A DNA stretch of 64,000 nucleotides. Origin: Diphasiastrum complanatum (taxonomy: Eukaryota; Streptophyta; Lycopodiopsida; Lycopodiales; Lycopodiaceae). The notes beneath the pieces were generated by a model. The model searched no databases and had not been told where the DNA came from. It saw only the letters and a list, made by a program, of their open reading frames with translations. Position numbers and translations under genes: made by a program. Positions 11,417 to 23,257 of this stretch are shown in pieces (within the stretch, counting starts at the first letter, position 1; each line of letters begins with the position of its first letter). The stretch lies in NCBI GenBank assembly GCA_029204225.1, contig CM055103.1, forward strand, positions 52,679,538 through 52,743,537, written 5' to 3'.

Positions 11417-13990
11417 TTGATGATGACATTACGTCATTTACATGTGGATATTCCTATTGATTTGGCACCTTTGCAGAGAAGAGGAGACAAAGGAACTCAA
11501 ATATCTGCTGAGGATTGTTCTCGTTACAGGGCAGAAGGAAAAAAAAACTTGGATTTATGGATAGATGGAACATTATATCCACAAGATCCAAGCACTTTGA
11601 CACATCCCACATTATCTTCAATAACTCATTTAGTTACGTGGATATGCAATGGGCATAGTGGATTACTAGGATATTGTGAAAGATTGCAGAACCATGGAAA
11701 ACAACTTCATATGAATAAAGTTCACTTTTTAGAAAGTGAGTAAATTCGGATATCCTCTTATTGTCAGAATAGAGATTGTCATCTCCAAAAGACGTTAGAA
11801 GAAAATGAACAACTTAAAAAAAATAATGAATCATTACAGAAGATAACAATCAATATCAAATCAGAACTAGAACAAATGCAATCAGTCTTACAGTCTATTC
11901 GTATTGAAAACTTACAATTATTGAAGGATGTGGATTTGGTAAAGAAAAAGGCTGAAAGTAAGAAGCGAAAGCGACAAAGTTGCAAACATAGAAGGTTATC
12001 AAAATAGAAGGATCCGTGCATTCAAGTAAGCATATTCTGATTTTTGTAAATTTTTCAATGACATTTGGATATAATTTCAGCTATGGTGATATTCTGTTAA
12101 CTATCTATTTTTTTTTGCAGATCTACTTTAGTAGCTCCTCGGAATATTAAAGACAATGCTTCACTGGGAATGTCATTGGACCCAATATTGACTTGCAAAT
12201 CCACTAAGCGTATCATGATGAACAATAAGATTTCAAATGTAAAGTGTAAAATAGCAGAGTCTTTGATGGTGGACATTCAAAAAAATTTAGATAAGACTAT
12301 AGTTCAGGGTGCTTGTGATTTTGCAGGTATTAGCAGGGAAGCATATGCAACAATATTTAAACTAATTAGAGAAGCTTTTAAGCAAGTTCAAATTAGAAAA
12401 GTCCCAATCCCTAGGACATATCACTTGAAGAAAGAGAGGGATACATTAAACATAGGTATGCATAACATCACTGGAACTCCATTTCATATTGAGGAGGTGT
12501 ATGAAACTGATGGAAGATCGATATTCTATAATTCATCAAACAATTTATTTGTTCATCTAAATTACTTGCTGAGATACATCGTTTCATTCTATGATATAAC
12601 CTATGAAAAGGTGAATGGCAAAATAATCATAGTACTTAAGTTAGATGAGTCAAAAATTGTGAAAGGGCAGAAAATGGAGAGGGTTAGTATAACTCTCATG
12701 AATGGTGTTCTATCACAAACAGAAAACCAAGAAGTGTCCAGTCAGAAAATGATATATGGTGGTTGGCAATGTTTCAGGTAACTAGCCTCATTATTACATT
12801 ACATTCATTGAATAGTATTAATACATTGTAAACTAAGTCTGATTAATTCTTTGGACAGGTGCTAAAAGAGGATCATGATATATTATCATGGATATTCTCA
12901 AGGACATCTTATCCTAGGGTCATCAAGGACCATATGGATGGAGGACTTCTCAATGTTCCAGGAGTTGGAGACTTCAATGTTGAATGGCACTTAGCAGGTG
13001 ATTTGAAAACATTGAAATGTATCTATAATGTCTCTCACGGTGCTACATCAAAACACCCTTGTTTGTATTGTATGAAAATGGCAAAAGATGTAACTAGGAG
13101 TACATGAATTACTAGAGAATGTGCAGATCCAAACTAGAAGCCTGTGTTGCCTATCCCCTTAAAAAATGTGCATGTTTGCACTCTTTATGCAGAAGTTAGA
13201 TTAATAGAAAAGATCCTTTATCTTCATATAGTTTTTGCTTGGAATACTAAGCAGCATAATTAGCAAAGGAAGCTATCTCTCGATTAGAAGTTGTTTTATC
13301 AAAAGCAGGACTCCATAAAGGACATGTCAAAATTCAAAAAGATGAAAAGCTTTCAGGAAAGAATGGGAACATGCCAACTAAGCCAAGCATAGGAGGAGCA
13401 AAAGCACGTCGTTTTCTATCAAATCATACTGGTAAGGCTTCTAATATTCAACACTCAATCTGGACAGATATTATTGCTGCCACTCAGGACTTCAAGAAAG
13501 ACGGCAAAACCAGAGTACTAAAAGTTGATGTATGGAAAAAGCTTGATAGTGTGATTGCTATTTTAAGAAAAAAAAAATACTCTCATATTGATAAGAAAGC
13601 TGTCCAAAGGACTTGTGTCGAGTTTGTTAATGCAGTATCAAAAGCATGGGGAGAAGATCACATCACGCATTACATGGTTAGTATAAAATTTTCAAAATGC
13701 TTTCAAATTTTCATATATATTTAGATCCAAACATGAGACTAACATTATGATTTTGACATATGCAACACATACTAAGAGATCATACAGCATTTTTTGCAAA
13801 TACATATGGAAGCTTGAGTGTATGGTCATTACGAGGGATGGAGAAGTCACAATGGCAAGCACGAGCATCATTTCATCGAAATACACAACATGGAGGAACC
13901 AATGAAAAACGAAACTACATTTGTCAATTGTTTTAGTGGTTCTACCGCAGAGTTCAGATTCGACATATAACAAAGTCCACACAATACAAC
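11417..13990 (+). pseudogene. Multi-exon DDE transposase-like gene, copy A
   Basis: Exon 1 (11417 to about 11740) encodes MMMTLRHLHVDIPID...LDLWIDGTLYP...GLLGYCERLQ. A coiled-coil exon (about 11766-12030) ends in a basic, nuclear-localisation-like patch KKKAESKKRKR. After a GT-AG intron, 12121-12777 gives the segment starting near NIKDNAS. It contains LKLDESKIV, whose Asp (12644-12646) is a candidate first acidic residue. Exon 12860-13107 reads VLKEDHDILSW and contains HLAGDLKTLK (Asp at 13000-13002) and a CLYC zinc-like pair (13060-13071). A degraded segment holds IPLKNVHVCTL. Exon 13371-13675 starts KPSIGGAKARRF. The last exon (about 13770-13990) holds SVWSLRGMEKSQWQAR (Glu at 13841-13843) and FHRNTQHGG. 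Order and spacing of D, D-CxxC and GxE recall RAG1-like and related uncharacterised DDE proteins; this is inference from memory of motif patterns. Several stops and shifts (near 12740, 13107 and 13925) make this copy inactive. Confidence 0.6.
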
Positions 13991-14266
13991 AAGTTTAGAA
14001 AGGCATGCAAGTTCATATAGGAAGAGAAAATTAGATGATTGATGAGTAGAAAATCATCATTGTCATCAAATCATGACATGTTCAGAATTGCTTTGCAAAT
14101 TCATTGAACAAGAGAGGAGAAATACCCAATGTAAATGTATTGATTGTATTATACCAAAATACAAAGTGTCAGCTATTCATCATCAGATCTTGTATCAGAT
14201 TCTATGACAATATTGTCATGAAAAAATTCTCTGCTAGCGTATGCATCTAATAGATGTGCATTATTC

Positions 14267-15687
14267 TTATTTCCACAGCTCAATATAAGTGGAATACAAT
14301 GAATAATGGGAGCTCCTTAAAGGAACATTCCCATCAATATAGCCTAAAATGTTCAAAATATAAGATCTTTTGACAAAAATGATCTTATTCGTCTTAACAA
14401 ATTTATGTCCTCCCAGGTAAAATGATAAAGCTTTAACTACCATTATAAGAATCTCCCTGACTGGGCTCAACTTGGAATGAGCAATACAGATCTCATTCTT
14501 CAAGAAATGCCTAAGATAGTGGCCCAGTCCACTGTCCCTCTGGAACGATAATGCGTGTTGTCTAAAACCACCTCTTCTCGCAGCAAAATCATCTATTATG
14601 AGAGCATTCTGCAATAGGAAATATGTTAGCAAAAACACATTCAGTGATTGAAAACATTCAAATGCAAGGAAGATTAAACAATTACACATTCTTCATCATC
14701 AGCATCAACCAGATCTAGATGATCAATATAATGACCACATACTGAAGTGGAATCATTAGTGAAATGCATTAATGATGGACGAGAGAAGCCCATCAGGGAT
14801 TGAAATGCCGTGAATTCTTCATCGGATGGTCTGCCTCTCCCATCATCAACTATATTTGATAAAGTATTATCTAGGCATTCTTCACCGGTCATAAGTCCCT
14901 CCTCATCATCAAAATCAATACCAGCAACAAGGTCATCTGTTTCAAAATCTACAAAGTCGGAGAATTCGGAAATTGTGCCGGATAATAAACATAGAACCTC
15001 GTCCTCACGATAGTCAAAAAATTTACATAAATCAGCAGTAGTAAAATATACATCATCATTAATATAATATACAGACAAATTGAAAAGACATTTTGACTCC
15101 TCCATAGATTTGGATTCATCATTAGATGTATTTTGGCCAATGAAAAAATCCTAGAGAACATCAGTATTTACATCAATAAAGTCACTTTCCTTATCATGAG
15201 TGTCGATAAGAAAGTGACTGATATCCTTAATAGCTGACTGAACAGAGGATGGTGCAAAAGGAGTGTCAGCAACAGAAACCTCATCATCATCTGGGATCTG
15301 AACTAACAGAAAAAATACGAAACCACTCTAAAATTTAACCAATCGACATTTTTTGTTGCAATACGGACACATTGAACTGCTTTTGAAAAGATCAAAAAAT
15401 TTGGTGAACATTTTATCCAGTCTATGTCTGAAAGCTGGGAAGAAATGAACAAGATCAGTATAATGCATGTACTGGAGTGGACCTATGGAGAAAACAAGCT
15501 TACTAAGTATATCTCTGAATCTGACATAATGGTCATAAAGTACGTCAAAATTTGATTGTGCAGTCTTGAGAACATGTAGATATGGCCTGAATAGACTGTG
15601 GAAATAGTCTAGGTTTTCAGTAATCCCAAATTCACTAAGAAATGAACTCAAGCCTGAATCTTGTGAGGATGATGAGGAAGAGGCCAT
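14267..15687 (-). pseudogene. Unrecognised acidic multi-exon gene, convergent to the transposase-like gene
   Basis: Exon 1 most likely starts at MASSSSSSQDSG (15687; an upstream in-frame ATG is at 15756). It runs through a helical, aromatic-rich segment to CPYCNKKC, a zinc-like C4 cluster. Exon 2 (about 15310-14686) reads VQIPDDDEVSVADTP and is very acidic (DDEEGLMTGEE, DADDEEC). It holds one TAG near 15150. A donor GTAATT and an acceptor CCTATTGCAG (intron about 14609-14685) keep phase into exon 3, which starts NALIIDDFAARRGGF and is basic and hydrophobic, ending IELWK-stop at 14267. The exon 1 to 2 junction is uncertain because the donor is weak. I do not recognise the family. It faces the transposase-like gene tail to tail, with about 270 bp between the ends, which suggests a second gene of the same element. 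It may be broken by the TAG, or that stretch may be intronic. Confidence 0.45.
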
Positions 15688-15759
15688 GGCAGTAACGTGA
15701 ATATTGCACTTGTGCGAATCCAACTCACCTTGTTTGCTAGGTGTTCGGGTGTTCACCTC

Positions 15760-16434
15760 AACAGTTGGCAGTTGGCCTGGGCAGGGTGGTCTAAGTATTG
15801 CAATTATGATTTAGTCCTAGCTCGAGAGGTCTGTTTTAACCTCAAATGAGTATACCCTCACCTGTATGTTTAAAGAGGGTTGCATGTGATATAGCATTAT
15901 CATGAAAAACATTCAATTGACGAAAGAAGGTTAAATGCACAAGTATCGTAAAACTTCAACTTACTGGTACCATTTCTCTTTCACCTATCAAATGTTGCAT
16001 GAGTCTTATTATATGGACTTACTTGCAAACATCCTTACATGCTACTAAGCTGAATACTTGGCACACATGTTAGTGCAATAATTTGAGTGAGCAAGCAACT
16101 AGTACCACCTTAATGATAAATATAAAATTCACACACTGTTCTACTATCCATTGGTGCACTATACTTGTGATTGCATGCAATTCTATGTGTAGAATGATCG
16201 ATAATTTCTATTTTCGGATCCACATGTGTGAAAAATAGTAGCTTGCTGGTTTTGTACAAACAACAACAGTACTTTATCATTTCATTCAAATTTGATCAAG
16301 TTCTATTAGTGTTTGCATCTCATTTTGTGTGTAGATGCTAATTTTTCTACATTGGTGAGATTGGTAGTGTATTTCTCTTTCTAACCAAAGATCTTATAAG
16401 TGGATTGGATCATAATGATCTGAAATCCTTCACA
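15760..16434 (+). mobile_element. Probable end of a plus-strand copia LTR
   Basis: No gene is seen here. The stretch ends in TTCACA directly before a primer-site-like sequence at 16435, as expected for the 3' end of a 5' LTR. The start of this LTR could not be fixed. Confidence 0.35.
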
Positions 16435-16446
16435 TGGTATCAAAGC
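16435..16446 (+). other. Primer-binding site (tRNA-Met type)
   Basis: TGGTATCAAAGC differs by one base from the plant copia consensus TGGTATCAGAGC, complementary to the 3' end of initiator tRNA-Met. It is preceded by CACA, a normal LTR end. About 210 bp of leader-like sequence follows before another element starts. Confidence 0.5.
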
Positions 16447-16652
16447 TTGTGTTTTAGGTTATGAAGGAGGAAATCAGATCTATCAATGATTTGGTGAAGA
16501 TATTAAGGCTAGAGCATGCTAGAGAGGATTCTACACCAAAATCGAGTTTTTTGCTTTTGTAGAGTGTATCTTTTGTAGATCAAAACCCTAAATATGTTCA
16601 TAAACTTGATCGATTCATTGTTTGATTTAACATACTAGATTTGGCCAATTTT

Positions 16653-18139
16653 TGTTGGGAAAAGAGGGTGTGTGAGTGTGAGAAACAAAAATAGCTTGAA
16701 AGGAAATGAACACAAAAAGAAGCGAACTCAAAACTCGAACAAGAAGCAAACTTAAACGAAAAGTATTCGTGCGCAGCGGAATGAGTATCTCACTCTTTCT
16801 CTAAGCATGACTACGCCTATCATACTCAAACAGAACTTTAGTGATAGAAATCACGTTCGATCTAATTACATAGCCAAATATTAAGCAGCAACACATCAGA
16901 AAGATAATTTGTCGCGAACAGCTAGACAAATTATTAGTCACGAATAATTCACGAAGAATAGACTACCAGATTAAGCAATAAGAGAGTCAGACAAAATGTA
17001 GAAAAGCGTAGTATTATTGACACAAATCTAAATGCAGAACAAACAAAGTTGTAATCAGATTAAGTATAGCGAAATATACTAGTCAATAATGCAGTTGAGC
17101 ACAAAACAATAGTGGACGAAACCACATGCTTCACAAAACCAATCCAATCTATAAACCTATTACTGACAATACAAAGAATCAATGCGCGAAAGCGTCTACT
17201 TTGTTATCTCTGATAAGCTTCTGATGCTATTATGCTTGTTGCTTGTTTCTCCTCTAAGTTCTCATATGATGCAGAATACGCAGATGGTATTCAATATATA
17301 CATAGTTTTACAGGTGTGCAGATGAAAAAAGTACAAAGTGACCACCCAAAAACAAATGAGCATGTATAGTAACTATGAAGTACTTGAGCAACAATAACAT
17401 AGTAGATGAGAATAACTGGATTTTGGCAAGCCATGACTACAAGATCAATGAGCATGACTAGCTTTTGGCGTACAACCTAATCCAATTTGGCTTCGCAATA
17501 ATATCTATAAAGCTACATTATATATTGAATTGGCGATTTTCTTTGAGATTGCTTTAGATTCAATTTATTTGTAATCGAAACAAGAAATGAGGCGAATCAA
17601 AAATTGTCTACAGTACAATATGTTTCTAATTTTGAAGTATCCGAACACCATTAGATTGTCAAAGATGGTAGATAAGAAGCATACTTTAAAGCTTTAGCTC
17701 GTTTTAAGTGCTTGTGCAAACCCTATTGTCTGTGGGAGATCGTGGGTGGCTGCCGTCGTTGTCAAATCTATTTGCACAGTTGCATGGGATGAGCGTGAGA
17801 AGGCCGCGACGTCAGCCTTCACTGAAATAACGTTGGTGAAGATGCGAAAAATGTGACATTTTGACAGATGCCTTAAGATTTGATTTACAAGTGTCTTCGT
17901 TTTTGATAAGGGCACCTATTGCATTTGTAGGGCAGTGTCGTCTTTTTCGCGTGTCGCATTTTTTGCCTTTTTTGCTTGTGAAAATTTACTTGTATTTATG
18001 CAAATAGTCACGTTTTATTCGTCTATCTTATTTCACATGTAAATATGTAGACTGTGCGACAACATGAGTAAAAATGCAGCAGCATGAATGGAGGTAGATT
18101 AACATAGGATTTAGGAAAGTAAAGGAGATAAATCCAACA
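16653..18139 (-). mobile_element. Putative copia 3' LTR
   Basis: On the minus strand the LTR begins TGTTGGATTTATC at 18139, immediately after a run of G, and may end ...TTTTCCCAACA near 16653, giving short inverted termini TGTTGG/CCAACA. It belongs with the copia RT/RNase H fragment at 18162-19260. No second LTR copy is present in the window, so the ends are inferred. A short open frame at 17694-17915 has no recognisable product. Confidence 0.45.
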
Positions 18140-18161
18140 CCCCCCCCCCCCCCCCCCCCCC
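18140..18161 (-). repeat. 22-base C run (G run on the coding strand), polypurine tract
   Basis: A homopolymer of C on the plus strand lies exactly between the copia RNase H reading and the LTR start TGTTGG. On the element's coding strand it is an expanded G-type polypurine tract. Length may be unreliable in assembly. Confidence 0.6.
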
Positions 18162-19260
18162 TTAATCTGGATCCGTGAATGCCTTGATCTTCAAACTAAG
18201 CAATGCACAAAACTTGTTGTGTGCATTAACACTTAATGCCTTCATGAATATATCTGCAACCATGTCATGCGTTCTATAGTACATTAAGCTCACCTCTTTG
18301 TTGAGAACCTTGCCCCTGATGTAGTGATATCTGATCTCAATGTGCTTACTCCTAGAGTGAAATCTAGGGTTGGCCAATAAGGCAATAGCACTCTGATTAT
18401 CACAAAATAAAATTGTGGTGTTGTATTGATACAAATTAATGTCTGACAGTAAATTTCTCAACCAAAATGCTTCTTTAATAGATTGAGATAGAGGTCTGCT
18501 TATGACTATTCCATGAGATAGCACCGCCGTTAAAGAAGAATGTAAATCTAGATGTGGACTTACGATTGTCTACATCTCCTCCCTAACTTGCATCAATATA
18601 TCCACTAAGTTGATGAAGATTGTCATTGCTGACTTCTCCATAGCAGATGCACTAGTCCATGGTAGCTCAAATATACCTTATGACTCTTATGAGAGCCATA
18701 TATTGTCTAAGTGAGCTTACTGCAAAAGAGATGTTTGGTCTTGTATAGACCATTGCATACATGAGAGATCCAAGTATTGATCGATAAGGATACTCTCTCA
18801 TCTACTCCTCTTCCTGCTTGGTCTAGGGGCATTGGTCCTTTGACAAATGCAGGCCTGGATCCATTGGTGACTGAGCTAATTTACAATTCATTAGATTGTA
18901 TATATCAAGAATGTTGTGAAGATACCTTTGTTGAGTGATATAAATGAGTCATCTCGTTCTGTCTCTGTGGATCTGAATGTCGAGACAAAAGTGAGCTTTG
19001 CCCAGATCAGTCATGTCGAACTTTGAAAATAGCATCTGCTTAGAATCCTTAACTAGATTGGTATTGTTGCTGAAAAGCAACGTATCATCCACATATAAGG
19101 TGATGATAATGAAGGATTGTTGCACCGACTTGGAATAGACATTGCAATCAACACTGCTTGGTTGGAAACCTTGTTCGATGAGGAATGTATTGATCCTCTG
19201 GAATCAAGCTCTGGCAGACTGTTTCAAGCCGTAGAGTGCTTCATTAGAGAAACTTAGAGC
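18162..19260 (-). pseudogene. Copia reverse transcriptase/RNase H fragment
   Basis: From about 19260 downward the minus strand reads an RT end with LYVDDTLLFSNN, then a degraded MYAMVYTRP segment. RNase H follows with FCDNQSAIALLANP, FHSRSKHIEIRYHYIR and DMVADIFMKAL (18524-18162). Stops and shifts are frequent between 18530 and 19200. Gag, protease and integrase are absent. The junction near 19260 is abrupt. Confidence 0.75.
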
Positions 19261-19710
19261 CCGACGAGGGCCTTTGAAAAAGATGCCTTTTTTTTTTTCT
19301 TATTTTCGTTGCCATGTAGACCAATTGAAACCTTAGCTTTGGGTTTCTACGTAACGTAGAATTTTCCAAATATAAAAAAAATAAAAAGTTTTTAAATATA
19401 TTGTTGTTTTGTCGGGCAGTATGTGGAAATGCTATTGGTTGATGAGGCCTGCCCTTCCAGCTCATCACTGCTCGAAGAGACCCAAAAAATTTTTGAAAAT
19501 GAATATGACAGATGGTTGAGATGAGAAAATCGATGTACCATTAATGTATATGCATTGTCAAACCATGGTTAATAGGATTAACCAGAGCTAATTTGTGGTA
19601 TCAAATAGATAAGTGTTTCAAATTTATTTTCGCCAAAACTTTTTCTCAGATTTATGACTTTTTGTCTACGCAAATTTTTAGATTCATAATTCATTGTTTT
19701 AGATTTTTGC
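19261..19710. other. No gene recognised
   Basis: AT-rich sequence between the copia fragment and the unknown gene at 19724. It includes short T- and A-runs at 19290-19400. Nothing else is supported. Confidence 0.4.
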
Positions 19711-19723
19711 ATGCAAATTACGA

Positions 19724-21071
19724 ATGGTGCCATCAAGGAAGCCATGCTCGTCAATCGACTCTATGCTTCTATTCAACGAGACAGATGATAATGGATTATG
19801 GGTGCCAAAAAAATATTCAAAACTAGTACTCTTGGGTTTTGATGCATCCATCATCAAGAGGAGCATTTCGAAAAAGGAAAAGCTTAAAACTATCATTTCG
19901 ATCTTATTGGAAGGCCAAAATTTGGATTTCAGAACATCATCAGGAGGAAAATCTATTTCTAAAATTTTAGTCCAACATGTATATATGCATTCAGAAATAA
20001 ATGTGCAATGATTCAACCATCAAGATTACAAAAAAAAGCAACTGTGAATAGTGATATTTTTGATACTTTGATTTTTGTCATTCATAAATATCTAATAGTA
20101 AACTTGCCAATCTGATCATTTTTCTCTTGTAGATTTATATCCATCCAACATAAATGAATGGGAGTCGAGTAGATCTTTAGCAGGTGTGTTAGATGTTATT
20201 CACATTGATATTGGACAGCTGCAATATTGAGGTAGAACTGTGCAAAAGATCTAGCTGATAGTGGGATCTTTTTTTATGAATCAATGTACATTCCAGATTT
20301 TGGACAAATAGTACCAATTCCATTACCTAGTTTTAATAGTGATGAATGGATTGCACCAGATGCTACAGTTTCAAAATCATTTCGTTGCAAGATATATAAT
20401 GATGTAAAAAAAATTCATTAGAAATGAGCACGAGATAAAAAACAGTCAGATTGAGTTGGTTTATTTCCTTGAATATATTTGTGGATTTATTTTCAAGTGT
20501 CAATATACACAAAACCCTAACGATGTTTGTATGCAAAAATTTATCAAATAGTTTATTATTTGAACTTATGGATGAAGGCTGGGACAAAAGATCAGATGGA
20601 GAAATAGAATGTAGAATTAAAATGTCTTCCATGTGCTTCCATTATCAAATTGAAAAACAAATGTTGGGCTTATGCGTCCATTATCAAAGATGGAAAAAAA
20701 ATAAAGGTAAATGGCTGCAACTCGATCAAGACTTGGAAGCCAGTGGACATTCAAAATGAAAAAATATTGAAATTATACACAACATGTGTTGAGGTGGAAG
20801 AAGATTGGAGTCTAAACTACATCCGGCAGGAACTATTGCTCCTACAAGATGATGTACTTTTAGACTTCAAATTCATTTTCAATGGTAAACTCGTAAGTAA
20901 CTGTAAACACTCGATCTTTTATAAATAGTTTCAATCAAAACTTTCTAATACAAACTCTGTACTAATTCTAACTAACTTTGTATAAGTTTTATGCAGGTAC
21001 ATAAAAGACATGAGTTCAAGATCAAATGCAGAGATATTGACAAAACAATCCAACTTATGGAAGAACATTGA
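19724..21071 (+). pseudogene. Unrecognised multi-exon gene, family P copy 1
   Basis: Exon 1 (19724-20011) encodes MVPSRKPCSSIDS...LFNETDDNGLWVPKKY...KKEKLKT...LEGQNLDFRTS. A possible exon 2 begins after TTGTAG near 20133 (LYPSNINEWESSRSL) and continues with a frameshift as CAKDLADSGIFFYESMY. A later exon (about 20650-20892) reads CWAYASIIKDGKKIKV through FKFIFNGKL. A 104-nt GT-AG intron (20893-20996, GTAAGT...TGCAG) joins in phase to VHKRHEFKIKCRDI, stop at 21071. Exon 1 has a paralogue on the minus strand at 30507-30845, sharing the NExDxxGxWxPxxYxK and KG/EGxxLDF patterns. I do not recognise the function. Stops and a shift near 20230 suggest decay. Confidence 0.45.
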
Positions 21072-21269
21072 GATTCACTATCAGCAAATACATACCAATC
21101 ATCATGTCTTTTTATTATTATAAAAAAATTGCATTCCGGTATTAGACTATGGACACAAGCTGATTGTAAGAATCTATTGTGATATCAATAAAAAAAAACC
21201 CATAAACAGGTTGTTTACAAGTAAAATGATTGTATTTTTTTTTTTGATGTCTCTCTATTTACAAATAGA

Positions 21270-22120
21270 TGTCTATTCAATAAATTTTTTTATATTTTCT
21301 ATATCAGTATTAGGAACTGATAAGGCAACAACTCCTATAATCTCACCCTCCTCTGTTTTGGGAAGGGCCTCAATGCCTTTTAAGACAAGAGGAATATCTG
21401 CTACAGAATCGCCTTCATCTGTATTAGGAATGACTTTTATTCCTTTTTTATCATATAAAATAAGATCTGCATCTTGAACAACCTAAAAGGCTATTAAGAC
21501 ATGAGCAACTTCCTTTTGAGGGCCCTCGATTGCAGGTGCAATGCTTATACCGTACTGGGCATAGGTTTTGATCAACTCTTGCCAAAATCTATATACATCA
21601 TCAGGAGTATACGGCTCAAGAGTGAACTGTCATCACAAAACACGAGAATCAACAAATTACAAACAATGATAGTAATGAAATATGAATCAGAATGAAATGA
21701 ACTACAAATGAATAGAATATTACATTTTCAATATCTACATCCATTTGTAAATCATACCATTCAAAAAATAGCTTCTATTGTACAAGACGAACCATGCACA
21801 ACTAAAAGGGTCTTGTTGTTGTACACGATGCATATATAGAACAAAAATTAGTAATATAATGATAGAAATTTTATTTATGCTATGAATGATACATTTGAAT
21901 TAAAAAAGGAATACATGCATATCAAAGATAAATTGAATATACCTTGAGAGATTTAATGGTTACCTCTCCAGTTGAAGTTGCCATTGTCGGTATTTCCCGA
22001 ACAACATCATGAAGTAGAGAATCAAATTCTCTATGTGTATTTGCAGTTGAGTTTAATTTTACACATAGAAAATTTGATACTCCCTCCTTATTTATCTCTA
22101 TAAAAAGAATATTCAGGCTC
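21270..22120 (-). pseudogene. Unrecognised multi-exon gene, convergent to family P
   Basis: From 22120 downward the minus strand reads WSLNILFIEINKEGVSNFL, a Ser/Thr-rich helix, and TSTGEVTIKSLK, ending at a GTATAT donor near 21943. A short exon near 21780-21730 reads EWYDLQMDVDIEN. Another (about 21625-21270) reads LEPYTPDDVYRFWQELIKT, has one stop, then KKGIKVIPNTDEGDSVADIP and EALPKTEEGEIIGVVALSVP. The reading has low-complexity-free, protein-like composition but no family I can name. It faces the gene at 19724-21071 tail to tail, with about 200 bp between them. The exon structure is approximate. Confidence 0.35.
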
Positions 22121-22261
22121 CAATGCCGACTTCAAGAACCAAAATACAAATATCAATAAATTCATATTTATGAAAAAATTTTGTTCTTATTAAAGCAATG
22201 AAACATGCAACAATCCAGATTAAAGCAACAAAAACAAAAGAGCAATCCTTACTTATTTTCA

Positions 22262-23257
22262 TATGGAATCAACATTGACGGAATTATCTGACGATGTGCT
22301 TATGAATCTGAGATACGACCTATCATATCTCAGGCTCATGAGGGCATTGGCGGCGGTCACTTCTCTGCTGAAGCGACAACTAAGATTATCCTTTGAGCAG
22401 GCTTATGGTGGCCATCATTATTTAAAGACACATTTGTTGTCATTAAAACATGTAATGTCTATCAACGAGCCAAGAAAAATATGAAAGCAGGCTTCACATC
22501 TTTGACTCCCATTATAGAAGGCGGAGCCTTCCATAAATGGGAAATTGACTTTGTTTGACCGATCAGCCCAGAAGTGAAATACACCCAAGCCCGTTATATC
22601 CTAATAGCCACAGATTATGCCACTAAATGGATTGAGGCTCAGGCAACAAAGGACGCCAACGCAAAGATTGTAGCACATTTTCTTTACGAAAACATTATTA
22701 CACATTTTGGTTGTCCTATAGAGCTAGTTAGTGATCGTGGCATGCACTTTTTAAACGTTGTCACAGATAATTTGCTACGTCATTACCTTGTAGTTCACCG
22801 AAAGGGTACACCATACTATCCTAGATGTAATGGCCATGCCGAATTAACTAACAAGATGATATGTAAAATATTGACAAAGATAGTTGAAACCAGTCGTTCT
22901 GATTGGGAAACGAAACCCTTTTCATCTATCTGGGCTTACCGCACCACCTCAGAGAAAGCCACGTGGTGGGTTAGTACCCCATTCCATCTCGTGTATGGTC
23001 AAGAGGTAGTAATGCCAGTCAAATTTTTAGTACCTTCTCTAAGAGTCATGGAAGCCTTCTCTACAGGTCTCTGTGAGAAAGCTACAATTGAGCAACAAGT
23101 CAAGACCAGGCTATTTATGTTAGCCCAGTTATGCGAGACAAGACTCATATCGTACCATGCACAACTAGTTAACAAAAGACGTCAAAAGGCCTGGCATGAC
23201 CGTCACTTACGCAACAAGGATTTACACTTAGGTGACCAGGTGCTTTTTTATACATAA
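22262..23257 (+). pseudogene. Ty3/gypsy integrase, 5'-truncated and decayed
   Basis: From about 22330 one frame reads the integrase zinc-binding part (HEGIGGGHFSAEATTKI, then WWPSLFKD and an incomplete Cys pair), interrupted by TGA codons near 22390 and 22557. The core follows as DYATKWIEAQATKDAN, with catalytic-type Asp in ATDYATKW and in LVSDRGMHF. A TPYYPRCNGHAELTNK stretch retains Glu. The post-core WAYRTTSEKATWW and FHLVYGQEVVMPV motifs and the tail KRRQKAWHDRHLR follow. This pattern is typical of the Tat/Athila side of gypsy. RT and RNase H are missing upstream. Confidence 0.8.
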
